From: Pseudomonas sp. dw_612
GTDB taxonomy: Bacteria > Pseudomonadota > Gammaproteobacteria > Pseudomonadales > Pseudomonadaceae
Direction: 5' to 3'
NCBI RefSeq assembly: GCF_018449725.1
Contig: NZ_JAAVVC010000018.1
Coordinates: 1 to 64,000, forward strand
Length of the DNA stretch: 64,000 bases
Made by a program: the position numbers and the translations under genes. Shown here piece after piece: positions 8,857-17,078 of this stretch. The notes below the pieces were generated by a model. The model was given only the letters and a program-made list of their open reading frames with translations. It had not been told where the DNA came from and did not search any database. Numbering within the stretch: position 1 is the stretch's first letter; each line of letters opens with the position of its first letter.

Positions 8857-9867
8857 ATGTTTAGTTTTATTGCCCGCCGACTGGGGTTACTGATCCCCAC
8901 GTTTTTCGGCATCACCTTGCTGACTTTCGCGTTGATTCGCATGATTCCGGGCGACCCCGTGGAAGTAATGATGGGCGAACGTCGGGTCGACCCCGAAATG
9001 CACGCTCAGGCAATGGAACGCCTAGGTCTGAACAAACCCCTGTATGCCCAATACCTGGATTACATCGGCAAGTTAGCCCACGGCGATCTTGGAGAATCCC
9101 TGCGTACCCGTGAAAGTGTCTGGACCGAGTTCAGCTCTCTATTCCCTGCGACCCTGGAACTGTCCATGGCCGCCCTGTTGTTCGCCGGCATCCTGGGCCT
9201 GTTGGCCGGGGTGATCGCGGCACTCAAGCGAGGATCCCTGTTCGACCATGGGGTGATGGGCATCTCCCTGGCGGGATATTCGATGCCGATCTTCTGGTGG
9301 GGCCTGATCCTGATCATGTTCTTCTCGGTGTCCCTCGGCTGGACCCCGGTATCCGGGCGGATCGACCTGCTCTATGACATCGAGCCGCGCACCGGTTTCA
9401 TGCTGATCGACACCTTGTTGGCAGATGACGTCGGCGCGTTCTTCGACGCCCTGCATCACCTGATCCTGCCGGCCATCGTGCTCGGCACCATCCCGCTGGC
9501 CGTTATCGCGCGAATGACCCGTTCTTCGATGCTCGAAGTGCTACGTGAAGACTACATCCGTACTGCCCGCGCCAAAGGCCTGTCGCCGGCGCGCGTGGTG
9601 TTCGTGCACGGCCTGCGCAACGCGCTGATTCCGGTACTGACCGTGGTCGGCCTGCAAGTCGGCACGCTGCTGGCCGGTGCGGTCCTGACCGAAACCATCT
9701 TCTCCTGGCCCGGCATCGGCAAATGGCTGATCGAAGCCATTGGCGCACGGGATTATCCCGTGGTGCAAAACGGCATCCTGTTAATCGCCTGCCTGGTGAT
9801 TCTGGTCAACTTCGTAGTGGACATCCTCTACGGCTTTGCCAACCCACGCATTCGTCACCAGCGCTGA
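8857..9867 (+). CDS. dppB: dipeptide ABC transporter permease DppB
   Basis: This 336-residue inner-membrane permease of the peptide/nickel ABC family should form a heterodimeric channel with DppC. It shows an N-terminal transmembrane helix (GLLIPTFFGITLLTFALI), a periplasmic segment, and five further hydrophobic segments. The cytoplasmic EAA loop (YIRTARAKGLSPARVVFVHG, about residues 232-251) docks the ATPases. The length is usual for DppB. It is followed after seven bases by dppC in the same operon. No defects were seen. Confidence 0.96.
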   Translation: MFSFIARRLGLLIPTFFGITLLTFALIRMIPGDPVEVMMGERRVDPEMHAQAMERLGLNKPLYAQYLDYIGKLAHGDLGESLRTRESVWTEFSSLFPATLELSMAALLFAGILGLLAGVIAALKRGSLFDHGVMGISLAGYSMPIFWWGLILIMFFSVSLGWTPVSGRIDLLYDIEPRTGFMLIDTLLADDVGAFFDALHHLILPAIVLGTIPLAVIARMTRSSMLEVLREDYIRTARAKGLSPARVVFVHGLRNALIPVLTVVGLQVGTLLAGAVLTETIFSWPGIGKWLIEAIGARDYPVVQNGILLIACLVILVNFVVDILYGFANPRIRHQR

Positions 9868-9874
9868 GATCATC

Positions 9875-10792
9875 ATGACCATGACCACTCCAATTCCACC
9901 GGTAGCAGTCGATCAAAGCCTGCTGTACCCGTCTCCGTACAAAGAATTCTGGCAAGCATTTTCCAAGAACAAGGGTGCCGTCGCCGGCCTGCTGTTCATG
10001 CTGCTGGTGATTTTCTGCGCGATCTTCGCGCCATGGGTTGCCCCGCACAACCCGAGCGAGCAATACCGTGACTTCCTGCTGACCCCGCCGTCCTGGCTGG
10101 AAGGCGGGCAAATCCAGTTCCTGCTCGGCACCGATGAACTGGGTCGCGACCTGCTGTCGCGGCTGATCAACGGTTCGCGTCTGTCCCTGCTGATCGGTTT
10201 GTCGTCGGTGGTGATGTCGCTGATTCCGGGCATCCTGTTGGGTCTGTTCGCCGGGTTCTTCCCGCGCCTGCTCGGCCCGACCATCATGCGCCTGATGGAC
10301 ATCATGCTGGCCCTGCCGTCCCTGCTGCTGGCCGTGGCGATTGTCGCCATCCTCGGCCCTGGCCTGATCAACACCATCATCGCCATCGCCGTGGTTTCGT
10401 TGCCGTCCTATGTTCGTCTGACCCGCGCCGCGGTAATGGGCGAGCTGAACCGCGACTACGTGACCGCCGCGCGCCTCGCCGGTGCCGGCCTGCCACGTCT
10501 GATGTTCGTTACCGTGCTGCCGAACTGCATGGCACCGTTGATCGTTCAAGCGACCTTGAGCTTCTCCTCGGCGATTCTCGATGCCGCGGCCCTGGGCTTC
10601 CTCGGCCTTGGCGTACAACCGCCAACCCCTGAGTGGGGCACCATGCTGGCTTCGGCTCGCGACTACATCGAACGCGCCTGGTGGGTGGTCAGTCTGCCTG
10701 GCTTGACCATTTTGCTCAGCGTGCTGGCAATCAACTTGATGGGCGACGGCCTGCGCGATGCGCTGGACCCGAAACTCAAGAACGCCGCCTGA
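9875..10792 (+). CDS. dppC: dipeptide ABC transporter permease DppC
   Basis: This 305-residue permease is the partner of DppB. The N-terminus carries the OppC_N-type motif (FWQAFSKNKGAVAGLLF), with six predicted membrane segments and an EAA loop (YVTAARLAGAGLPRLMFVTV). The open frame begins at 9836 inside dppB. The ATG at 9875, seven bases after the dppB stop, gives the conserved N-terminus and is chosen. An in-frame ATG two codons later is an alternative. It sits eleven bases upstream of dppD. Confidence 0.95.
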   Translation: MTMTTPIPPVAVDQSLLYPSPYKEFWQAFSKNKGAVAGLLFMLLVIFCAIFAPWVAPHNPSEQYRDFLLTPPSWLEGGQIQFLLGTDELGRDLLSRLINGSRLSLLIGLSSVVMSLIPGILLGLFAGFFPRLLGPTIMRLMDIMLALPSLLLAVAIVAILGPGLINTIIAIAVVSLPSYVRLTRAAVMGELNRDYVTAARLAGAGLPRLMFVTVLPNCMAPLIVQATLSFSSAILDAAALGFLGLGVQPPTPEWGTMLASARDYIERAWWVVSLPGLTILLSVLAINLMGDGLRDALDPKLKNAA

Positions 10793-10802
10793 GGAGATTC
10801 AA

Positions 10803-11771
10803 ATGTCACTGTTAGAAATCAAGAATCTCAACGTTCGCTTTGGCGACAAGAATGCCGTTCCGGTGGTCGACGGCCTCGACATTACCGTGGACAAGGGCGA
10901 AGTCCTGGCCATCGTCGGCGAATCGGGTTCCGGTAAGTCCGTGACCATGATGGCGCTGATGGGCCTGATCGAGCACCCGGGGATCGTCACCGCCGACGCG
11001 CTGAATTTCGACGGCAAGAACATGCTCAAGCTCAGCAGCCGTCAGCGTCGACAAATCGTCGGCAAAGACCTGGCCATGGTGTTCCAGGACCCGATGACCG
11101 CGCTGAACCCGAGCTACACCGTCGGTTTCCAGATCGAAGAAGTGCTGCGCTTGCACCTGAAAATGTCCGGCAAGCAAGCGCGCAAGCGTGCCATCGAACT
11201 GCTGGAAAAAGTTGAAATCCCGGGCGCTGCCAGTCGTATGGAGGCCTACCCGCATCAACTGTCTGGCGGTATGAGCCAGCGTGTTGCGATCGCCATGGCG
11301 ATTGCCGGCGAACCGAAACTGCTGATCGCCGACGAACCGACCACCGCGTTGGACGTGACCATCCAGGCCCAGATCATGGACCTGCTGCTGGCCCTGCAGA
11401 AAGAGCAGAACATGGGCCTGGTGCTGATCACCCACGACCTTGCGGTCGTGGCCGAAACCGCCCAGCGCGTGTGCGTGATGTACGCCGGCCAAGCGGTGGA
11501 AGTGGGGCAAGTGCCGCAACTGTTCGACATCCCGGCGCACCCGTACAGCGAAGCGCTGCTCAAGGCGATTCCGGAACACAGCCTCGGCGCCACGCGTCTG
11601 GCCACGCTGCCGGGCATCGTTCCCGGTCGCTATGACCGTCCGCAGGGTTGCCTGCTGTCGCCGCGCTGCCCCTACGTGCAGGATTCCTGCCGTCAGCAAC
11701 GCCCCGGCCTTGACCCGAAAAGCAACAGCCTCGCCCGCTGCTTCTACCCGCTGAACCAGGAGGTGGCGTAA
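10803..11771 (+). CDS. dppD: dipeptide ABC transporter ATP-binding protein DppD
   Basis: This 322-residue ATPase energises dipeptide import together with DppF. Visible motifs are Walker A GESGSGKS, signature LSGGMSQR, Walker B LLIADEPT, and the H-loop THD. The C-terminal oligopeptide-transporter domain is cysteine-rich (SPRCPYVQDSC), as in the family members that carry an iron-sulfur cluster. The start follows a GAGGAG ribosome site nine bases downstream of dppC. The stop codon overlaps the dppF start by one base (TAATG), indicating translational coupling. Confidence 0.96.
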   Translation: MSLLEIKNLNVRFGDKNAVPVVDGLDITVDKGEVLAIVGESGSGKSVTMMALMGLIEHPGIVTADALNFDGKNMLKLSSRQRRQIVGKDLAMVFQDPMTALNPSYTVGFQIEEVLRLHLKMSGKQARKRAIELLEKVEIPGAASRMEAYPHQLSGGMSQRVAIAMAIAGEPKLLIADEPTTALDVTIQAQIMDLLLALQKEQNMGLVLITHDLAVVAETAQRVCVMYAGQAVEVGQVPQLFDIPAHPYSEALLKAIPEHSLGATRLATLPGIVPGRYDRPQGCLLSPRCPYVQDSCRQQRPGLDPKSNSLARCFYPLNQEVA

Positions 11772-12751
11772 TGGCCGTCGTACTTACCGCCCGCGACCTG
11801 ACCCGTCACTACGAAGTGTCCCGTGGCCTGTTCAAGGGCCATGCGACCGTCCGCGCCTTGAACGGTGTGTCGTTTGAACTGGAAGCCGGCAAGACCCTCG
11901 CCGTTGTTGGCGAATCGGGCTGCGGCAAATCCACCCTGGCCCGCGCCCTGACGCTGATCGAGGATCCGTCCTCCGGCTCCTTGAAAATCGCCGGGCAGGA
12001 AGTCACCGGCGCCGACAAGGCTCAGCGCAAGCAACTGCGCAAAGACGTGCAGATGGTGTTCCAGAGCCCGTACGCCTCATTGAACCCACGGCAGAAAGTC
12101 GGTGACCAGCTCGGCGAGCCGCTGCTGATCAACACCAATCTCTCCGCCGCCGAACGTCGCGAGAAAGTCCAGGCGATGATGAAGCAGGTGGGCTTGCGTC
12201 CTGAGCACTACCAGCGTTATCCGCACATGTTCTCCGGCGGTCAACGCCAGCGGATCGCCCTGGCGCGCGCCATGATGCTGCAACCGAAAGTGCTGGTCGC
12301 GGACGAACCGACCTCGGCGCTGGACGTATCGATCCAGGCGCAGGTGCTGAACCTGTTCATGGATTTGCAGCAAGAGTTCAACACCGCCTACGTGTTCATC
12401 TCCCACAACCTGGCCGTGGTCCAGCACGTGGCCGATGACGTGATGGTGATGTACCTCGGCCGCCCGGTAGAAATGGGCCCGAAGAACGACATCTACGAGC
12501 GCCCGCTGCACCCGTACACCCAGGCGTTGCTGTCGGCCACCCCGACCATTCACCCGGACCCGAACAAGCCGAAAATCAAGATCGTCGGCGAGTTGCCCAA
12601 CCCGCTGAACCCGCCGTCGGGTTGCGCTTTCCACAAGCGCTGCCCATATGCCACCGAACGCTGCAGCACCGAAGAGCCAGCCCTGCGCCCTCTCGATAAC
12701 CGCCAGGTGGCTTGCCACTACGCGGAGCAGTTCCTCGACGGCGCGGCATAA
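11771..12751 (+). CDS. dppF: dipeptide ABC transporter ATP-binding protein DppF
   Basis: This 326-residue second ATPase of the dipeptide importer shows Walker A GESGCGKS, signature FSGGQRQR, Walker B VLVADEPT, and an oligopeptide-transporter C-terminus with HKRCPYATERC. It is the last gene of the operon. AGGAGG lies inside the end of dppD, six bases before the start. A REP-type inverted repeat begins three bases after the stop and may cap the transcript. Confidence 0.96.
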   Translation: MAVVLTARDLTRHYEVSRGLFKGHATVRALNGVSFELEAGKTLAVVGESGCGKSTLARALTLIEDPSSGSLKIAGQEVTGADKAQRKQLRKDVQMVFQSPYASLNPRQKVGDQLGEPLLINTNLSAAERREKVQAMMKQVGLRPEHYQRYPHMFSGGQRQRIALARAMMLQPKVLVADEPTSALDVSIQAQVLNLFMDLQQEFNTAYVFISHNLAVVQHVADDVMVMYLGRPVEMGPKNDIYERPLHPYTQALLSATPTIHPDPNKPKIKIVGELPNPLNPPSGCAFHKRCPYATERCSTEEPALRPLDNRQVACHYAEQFLDGAA

Positions 12752-12754
12752 AAA

Positions 12755-12844
12755 TGTGGGAGCTGGCTTGCTCGCGAAGAGGGTGTGTCAGTCGACATCA
12801 CTGTTGAATGACACACCGCTTTCGCGAGCAAGCCCGCTCCCACA
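12755..12844. repeat. REPIN-type inverted repeat, copy 1
   Basis: The ends TGTGGGAGC...GCTCCCACA enclose arms built on GCTTGCTCGCGAA and TTCGCGAGCAAGC around a variable centre. The same 90-base architecture recurs at 26805, 32259 and 40507. It is placed directly after dppF. Such REP doublets are abundant in P. fluorescens-group genomes. Confidence 0.85.
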
Positions 12845-12932
12845 GGGTTTGCGGTGTACTTCCTGGTTGACCAAACCCCTTTTCCTGGACTGCGCATCAG
12901 TCCGGTAGAAGGGGTTTTCTTTTGTCTGCAAT

Positions 12933-13190
12933 TTACGACTGGCTATCGCCCTCGTCGGCATCATCGGGGTCCGGCTCGTCGGTGGTCGAGTCGTCATCGT
13001 CAGCGCTGCCGCCCTGCCCTTTATCACCGCCCTCCGATTCGGATTTGGCGATCATCATGCCCGTGTGCACTACCTGCCCGCTCGAAGCCTGTTCACCATG
13101 CGCCGGGCAATCGGCCCACGCCGCCGACATGCCAACGGACAGCATCACCGAAACCTTAAGCAACAACACAATGCGTTGAAAAATGCTCAT
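12933..13190 (-). CDS. small secreted acidic protein of unknown function
   Basis: This 85-residue protein starts with MSIFQRIVLLLKVSV and a signal peptide ending AWA. The mature chain of about 60 residues has an early cysteine and a histidine (CPAHGEQ). Its tail is very acidic and of low complexity (SADDDDSTTDEPDPDDADEGD). An in-frame ATG four codons upstream at 13202 is possible, but an AGAAGGG box abuts it with no spacing, so 13190 is preferred. The family is not recognised. The acidic tail could bind metal ions, but this is only inference. Nothing in the neighbourhood suggests a pathway. Confidence 0.55.
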   Translation of the reverse strand: MSIFQRIVLLLKVSVMLSVGMSAAWADCPAHGEQASSGQVVHTGMMIAKSESEGGDKGQGGSADDDDSTTDEPDPDDADEGDSQS

Positions 13191-13365
13191 AGCCGATTCC
13201 ATCCCTTCTAAGGTGCAGCATGGGTGCCTGACGGCGGGGAACCCGATTGCCGTGGCGCTGAATAAAATCTAGTTCCGTTCGGCGGGGTTCACCAGATAGG
13301 ACGCTAACGAAGGCCGGGAATTGCTGCTGATAGGCAGATTGGTTTGGAATAAATGCTATGCCGAA

Positions 13366-13443
13366 AAGATCAAAAGATCGCAGCCTTCGGCAGCTCCTAC
13401 GATCCAGTGTAGGAGCTGCCGAAGGCTGCGATCTTTTGATCTT
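13366..13443. repeat. long perfect inverted repeat (ATCGCAGCC family), copy 1
   Basis: Two 35-base arms (13366-13400 and 13409-13443) are perfect reverse complements around an 8-base centre. The core ATCGCAGCCTTCGGCAGCTC recurs at 49343, and a variant lies at 22733. It occupies most of the useful part of the 349-base gap between two minus-strand orphan genes; nothing else was recognised in that gap. Confidence 0.8.
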
Positions 13444-13539
13444 GGCTATCGATGGACCGCTGCAGTAGGATAATTCTGAACACCATTTCCTGGACACTTG
13501 AGTCATCCCGTCTGCGCTACAGCGACAGAGCGTAAACGA

Positions 13540-13998
13540 TTACTTCCTGGAGGCATCTTTCAGTTTTTTTGACTTCTCCAACTCCGAGTACCCCGTCAGG
13601 TTGGCACTTCCTATGAGCTTGATTTCAGAGTCATCCACTAATTTAGCGTCGAACCGGAAACTGACGCTGATATGTTCCTTGGCGAGATCGATTGCATTGA
13701 CGAAGAGTGTCCCCCCCTTCAGCGTTTCCCACTGGCCATCACTGGTGCTGAATAAAATGTCCACTGTTACCGGCCCATCGGAGTCGGGATAAATCCTGTA
13801 ATCACGCCCAGCCTCGATCTTCTCGTAATCCAGGAAAGTAATCGTCAAGGCCCTATCTCGATGCCAGCCCATCAGGACCAGTTCGTCATACTGGCGGTAC
13901 TCCCAGAATGAAAGTTCATTGGCGTCGAAACGCTCAAAATCCGGATGGATTTCCGCTTCAAATTTGCCAGTGGTTGTTGCATTGGCTTGCGCTGTCAT
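13540..13998 (-). CDS. conserved-looking cytoplasmic protein of unknown function (152 aa)
   Basis: No family is recognised. The 152-residue chain has no signal peptide or membrane segment, is rich in aromatic and acidic residues (LSFWEYRQYDELVLMGWHRD), and looks mainly beta-stranded, ending in a lysine-rich tail (LEKSKKLKDASRK). The frame extends upstream to 14016, but GAAGGGAG lies eight bases before the ATG at 13998, so that start is used. A perfect 16-bp palindrome lies 83 bases upstream of the start and may be its operator. It is convergent with nothing; it follows prfC on the same strand but is separated from it by a terminator. Confidence 0.65.
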   Translation of the reverse strand: MTAQANATTTGKFEAEIHPDFERFDANELSFWEYRQYDELVLMGWHRDRALTITFLDYEKIEAGRDYRIYPDSDGPVTVDILFSTSDGQWETLKGGTLFVNAIDLAKEHISVSFRFDAKLVDDSEIKLIGSANLTGYSELEKSKKLKDASRK

Positions 13999-14080
13999 GT
14001 CGTTCTCCCTTCTCAATTCAGCCTGTTAAGAGAAACATTTCTCTCCCGCCTATTTGAAGAACGAAAAGCCCGCCGGTCTA

Positions 14081-14096
14081 CTGTCAGATCTGACAG
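14081..14096. promoter_or_regulatory. 16-bp perfect palindrome CTGTCAGATCTGACAG, candidate operator
   Basis: This lies upstream of the 152-residue orphan gene. The same CTGTCA-N4-TGACAG layout occurs at 21055-21070. The half sites and spacing suggest one dimeric regulator, which is not identified. Confidence 0.5.
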
Positions 14097-14146
14097 TAAA
14101 ACGCTTAATCCTTGATCAAACCGACGAACGGCACGCCCAAAAATGC

Positions 14147-14174
14147 AAAAAACCCCGCAGCTTTCGCCACAGGG
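14147..14174 (-). terminator. intrinsic terminator of prfC
   Basis: Read on the minus strand, a 9-bp stem (CCCTGTGGC with GCTGCGGGG, three wobble pairs) is closed by a GAAA tetraloop and followed by six T. It lies about 90 bases after the prfC stop codon. Confidence 0.75.
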
Positions 14175-14265
14175 TTTGGGGGCGCCACATAGGCTATAGG
14201 AGCGAAGCTTGCTGACGATAGCTGTTCCGAAACCGCCACCGTCAGCTAAACGTACCCCTCACAAA

Positions 14266-15849
14266 TTAATGATGCTCACGCGTCGCACGGAATTTCACAT
14301 CCGGCCAACGCTCTTCCATCAACGCCAGGTTAACCCGGGTCGGAGCCAGGTAAGTCAGGTGACCGCCGCCGTCAATGGCGAGGTTTTCCACAGCCTTGAC
14401 CTTGAACTCTTCAAGCTTCTTCTTATCGTCGCAATCGATCCAGCGCGCGGAGTACACGGTGATCGGCTCGTACGAGCATTCGACCTTGTATTCCTCTTTC
14501 AAGCGGCTGGCGACCACATCGAACTGCAGCACACCGACGGCGCCGAGGATGATGTCGTTGCTGCGCTCCGGGAAGAACACCTGGGTCGCGCCTTCTTCGG
14601 CCAGTTGCTGCAAGCCCTGGCGAAGTTGCTTGGATTTCAGCGGATCGCGCAGACGCACGCGGCGGAACAGTTCCGGGGCGAAGTGCGGGATGCCGGTGAA
14701 GCCCAGGGCTTCGCCTTCGGTGAAGGTGTCGCCGATCTGGATGGTGCCGTGGTTGTGCAGGCCGATGATGTCGCCGGCAAACGCTTCTTCCAGCTGCTCA
14801 CGCTCGGAGGAGAAGAAGGTCAGCGCATCGCCGATCCGCACGTCTTTGCCGGTGCGCACGTGGCGCATCTTCATGCCTTTTTCGTACTTGCCGGAGCAGA
14901 TACGCATGAAGGCGATACGGTCGCGGTGTTTCGGGTCCATGTTCGCCTGGATCTTGAACACGAAACCGGCGAATTTCTCTTCGACCGGTTCCACGGTGCG
15001 CTCGTTGGCGACACGGGCCAGGGGTTTCGGCGCCCAGTTGACCACGGCGTCGAGCACGTGATCGACACCGAAGTTGCCCAGCGCAGTACCGAAGAACACC
15101 GGGGTCAGTTGGCCGTCGAGGAATTCCTGTTGATTGAATTCGTGGCAGGCGCCCTGCACCAGTTCCAGCTGATCGACGAAGCGATCGTACTCGTCGCCCA
15201 AATGCGCGCGGGCTTCATCGGAGTCGAGCTTCTCGATGATTTTCACATCGGTGCGCTCGTGGCCGTGACCGGCGGTGTACACGATGATGTAGTCGTCGGC
15301 GAGGTGATAAACGCCTTTGAAATCGCGGTAGCAACCGATCGGCCAGGTGATCGGCGCAGCCTTGATCTTCAGGACCGCTTCGATTTCGTCAAGCAGTTCG
15401 ATCGGGTCGCGGATGTCACGGTCGAGTTTGTTGATGAAGCTGACAATCGGCGTGTCACGCAGACGGCAGACGTCCATCAGCGCGATGGTCCGAGGCTCTA
15501 CACCCTTACCGCCATCGAGGACCATCAAGGCCGAGTCCACTGCCGTCAGGGTGCGGTAGGTATCTTCGGAGAAGTCTTCGTGGCCCGGGGTGTCGAGCAG
15601 ATTGATCATGTGATCGCGATACGGGAACTGCATGACCGACGTGGTAATCGAGATACCACGCTGCTTTTCCATTTCCATCCAGTCGGAGGTGGCATGGCGG
15701 TCGGACTTGCGAGACTTCACCGTGCCCGCAATCGCAATCGCCTTGCCCATCAGCAAGAGCTTCTCGGTGATGGTGGTTTTACCGGCATCGGGGTGGGAAA
15801 TAATGGCGAAAGTGCGGCGTTTCGCGACTTCGGCGGCCTGTTTGGTCAT
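14266..15849 (-). CDS. prfC: peptide chain release factor 3
   Basis: This 527-residue translational GTPase recycles RF1/RF2 from the ribosome after termination. Motifs are G1 SHPDAGKTTITE, switch region RGISITTSVMQF, G3 DTPGHEDFSEDTYR, and G4 NKLD; the C-terminal part matches RF3 domains II and III. The open frame extends to 16047, but the extra N-terminus is unlike the family, and MTKQAAEVAKRRTFAIISHP at 15849 is the usual RF3 start. The upstream extension overlaps an inverted repeat and is non-coding. The gene is single and has its own terminator. Confidence 0.97.
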   Translation of the reverse strand: MTKQAAEVAKRRTFAIISHPDAGKTTITEKLLLMGKAIAIAGTVKSRKSDRHATSDWMEMEKQRGISITTSVMQFPYRDHMINLLDTPGHEDFSEDTYRTLTAVDSALMVLDGGKGVEPRTIALMDVCRLRDTPIVSFINKLDRDIRDPIELLDEIEAVLKIKAAPITWPIGCYRDFKGVYHLADDYIIVYTAGHGHERTDVKIIEKLDSDEARAHLGDEYDRFVDQLELVQGACHEFNQQEFLDGQLTPVFFGTALGNFGVDHVLDAVVNWAPKPLARVANERTVEPVEEKFAGFVFKIQANMDPKHRDRIAFMRICSGKYEKGMKMRHVRTGKDVRIGDALTFFSSEREQLEEAFAGDIIGLHNHGTIQIGDTFTEGEALGFTGIPHFAPELFRRVRLRDPLKSKQLRQGLQQLAEEGATQVFFPERSNDIILGAVGVLQFDVVASRLKEEYKVECSYEPITVYSARWIDCDDKKKLEEFKVKAVENLAIDGGGHLTYLAPTRVNLALMEERWPDVKFRATREHH

Positions 15850-15927
15850 GGGAAATCGCCTGGCAGGTGATTCAAAAAAGGGCGGCGAGTATAGCTCAAA
15901 ACATGATCGCCGGACCACCGTTCGCCC

Positions 15928-16074
15928 TGTAGCAGCTGCCGAGCCCGCGAGGCTGCGTTCGGCGGCAAAGCCGTCGTAAATCCAGGCTCCGCGGTGCAGC
16001 AGGCACACCGCTATGGGTGACTTGACGACGACTTCGTCGCCGAACACAGCCTCACGGGCTCGGCAGCTGCTACA
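15928..16074. repeat. long-armed imperfect inverted repeat (TGTAGCAGCT family), copy 1
   Basis: The ends TGTAGCAGCTGCCGAG and CTCGGCAGCTGCTACA are inverted, and inner arms carry GAGGCTGCGTTCGGCG and CGCCGAACACAGCCTC. A second member is at 42806-42938. It lies in the 492-base divergent gap between prfC and the opu operon. Confidence 0.75.
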
Positions 16075-16119
16075 TCGGGTAATTGAGATCAGCGGTGGCT
16101 AAATGCTGCTAATTATGGA

Positions 16120-16133
16120 ACCTTTTAAAAGGT
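16120..16133. promoter_or_regulatory. 14-bp palindrome ACCTTTTAAAAGGT upstream of the opu operon
   Basis: This perfect dyad lies 208 bases before the first opu start codon, at the probable promoter region. It may be an operator or may overlap the promoter; no -35/-10 pair is convincing. Confidence 0.35.
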
Positions 16134-16148
16134 GGAGGCGTCCACTCC

Positions 16149-16341
16149 CCTGTTACAGCTCTCGTAGCAGGGTTTGAAAAACCTGCAAGTTAGCCTGACG
16201 AGGCTGCGCTTATGGCTCGATCTCATGCGGTTGCACCAGCATGAAGAGCTGCTTCTCGCGAACGTTGATTTCCCGGCAGCCAGTGATGGCATTGCCTCAC
16301 GGGACTGCGTTCGCCGATCAAGAAAAAAAAGGAGTCCGCCT
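16149..16341 (+). other. structured 5' leader of the opu operon
   Basis: Two hairpins share one strand: CCTGTTAC/GTAGCAGG (16149-16171) and GCAGG/CCTGC (16167-16186), so they are mutually exclusive. A third small stem AGCCT/AGGCT follows at 16192. A ten-codon open frame (16212-16244, GAGG eight bases upstream of its ATG) is also present. No riboswitch class was recognised. A regulatory role is inference from the layout. Confidence 0.4.
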
Positions 16342-17058
16342 GTGGCTATTCGCTATGGCAAGGGGCTTATTGGAGGTGCGGTTGTCGTCGCACTCCTGGC
16401 CCTGCTGGTCCACTGGATTGGCATCAACACGATCGAACATTACCGCGACGATTTGTTGTTTTACCTGCAAGCTCACTTGATTCTCGTCCTTGTTTCCATG
16501 CTGGCCGCCCTCGTTGTAGGCATCCCCGCCGGTATCTTCCTCAGCCGCCCGACCATGGTGGGCCGCGCTGAACGCTTCATGCAGATCTTCAACATCGGCA
16601 ACACTGTGCCGCCTCTCGCCGTACTGGCCATCGCCCTGGGGATTCTGGGCATCGGCAGCGGCCCCGCGATCTTCGCCCTGTTCCTCGCCTCGCTGTTGCC
16701 GATCGTGCGCAACACCTATGAAGGCCTGAAAAACGTCCAGGGTTCGCTCAAGGAAGCGGCGGTCGGCATCGGCATGACCCCGACGCAAGTGCTGTGGCGA
16801 GTCGAACTGCCGAACGCCGTGCCGATCATCATCGGTGGCGTGCGCGTGGCCCTGGCGATCAACGTCGGTACCGCACCACTGGCGTTCCTGATTGGTGCCA
16901 ACAGCCTGGGCAGCCTGATTTTCCCTGGCATCGCCCTGAACAATCAGCCGCAACTGCTGCTCGGCGCGGCGTGCACCGCGCTGCTGGCCTTGCTGCTCGA
17001 CGGCCTGGTGACACTCGCCAGCCGCCTCTGGCTCGAACGCGGCTTGCGCCCGTCTTAA
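16342..17058 (+). CDS. compatible-solute ABC transporter permease (OpuC/OsmU type), first
   Basis: This 238-residue permease has an N-terminal helix (GLIGGAVVVALLALLVHWIG) and five further segments. Its binding-protein-dependent transport loop is KEAAVGIGMTPTQVLWRVELP. The reading frame is open from 16174, but AAGGAG lies seven bases before a GTG at 16342, and the conserved hydrophobic N-terminus starts there, so the GTG is chosen. It opens a four-gene operon (permease, binding protein, permease, ATPase), with the next gene 20 bases on. The likely substrate is glycine betaine, choline or a related osmoprotectant; this is inferred from family. Confidence 0.88.
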   Translation: MAIRYGKGLIGGAVVVALLALLVHWIGINTIEHYRDDLLFYLQAHLILVLVSMLAALVVGIPAGIFLSRPTMVGRAERFMQIFNIGNTVPPLAVLAIALGILGIGSGPAIFALFLASLLPIVRNTYEGLKNVQGSLKEAAVGIGMTPTQVLWRVELPNAVPIIIGGVRVALAINVGTAPLAFLIGANSLGSLIFPGIALNNQPQLLLGAACTALLALLLDGLVTLASRLWLERGLRPS

Positions 17059-17078
17059 GCCTCGGCAAAGGAATTTTT

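Noticed and set aside
14266..16047. Extended N-terminus of prfC (66 additional residues)
   Set aside because: The extra sequence overlaps an inverted repeat and is unlike RF3; the ATG at 15849 gives the standard start.
16149..16244. Possible guanidine-II (mini-ykkC) riboswitch in the opu leader
   Set aside because: One small AGCCT/AGGCT stem with a GACG loop was found but the second ACGR-loop hairpin and conserved spacing were not.
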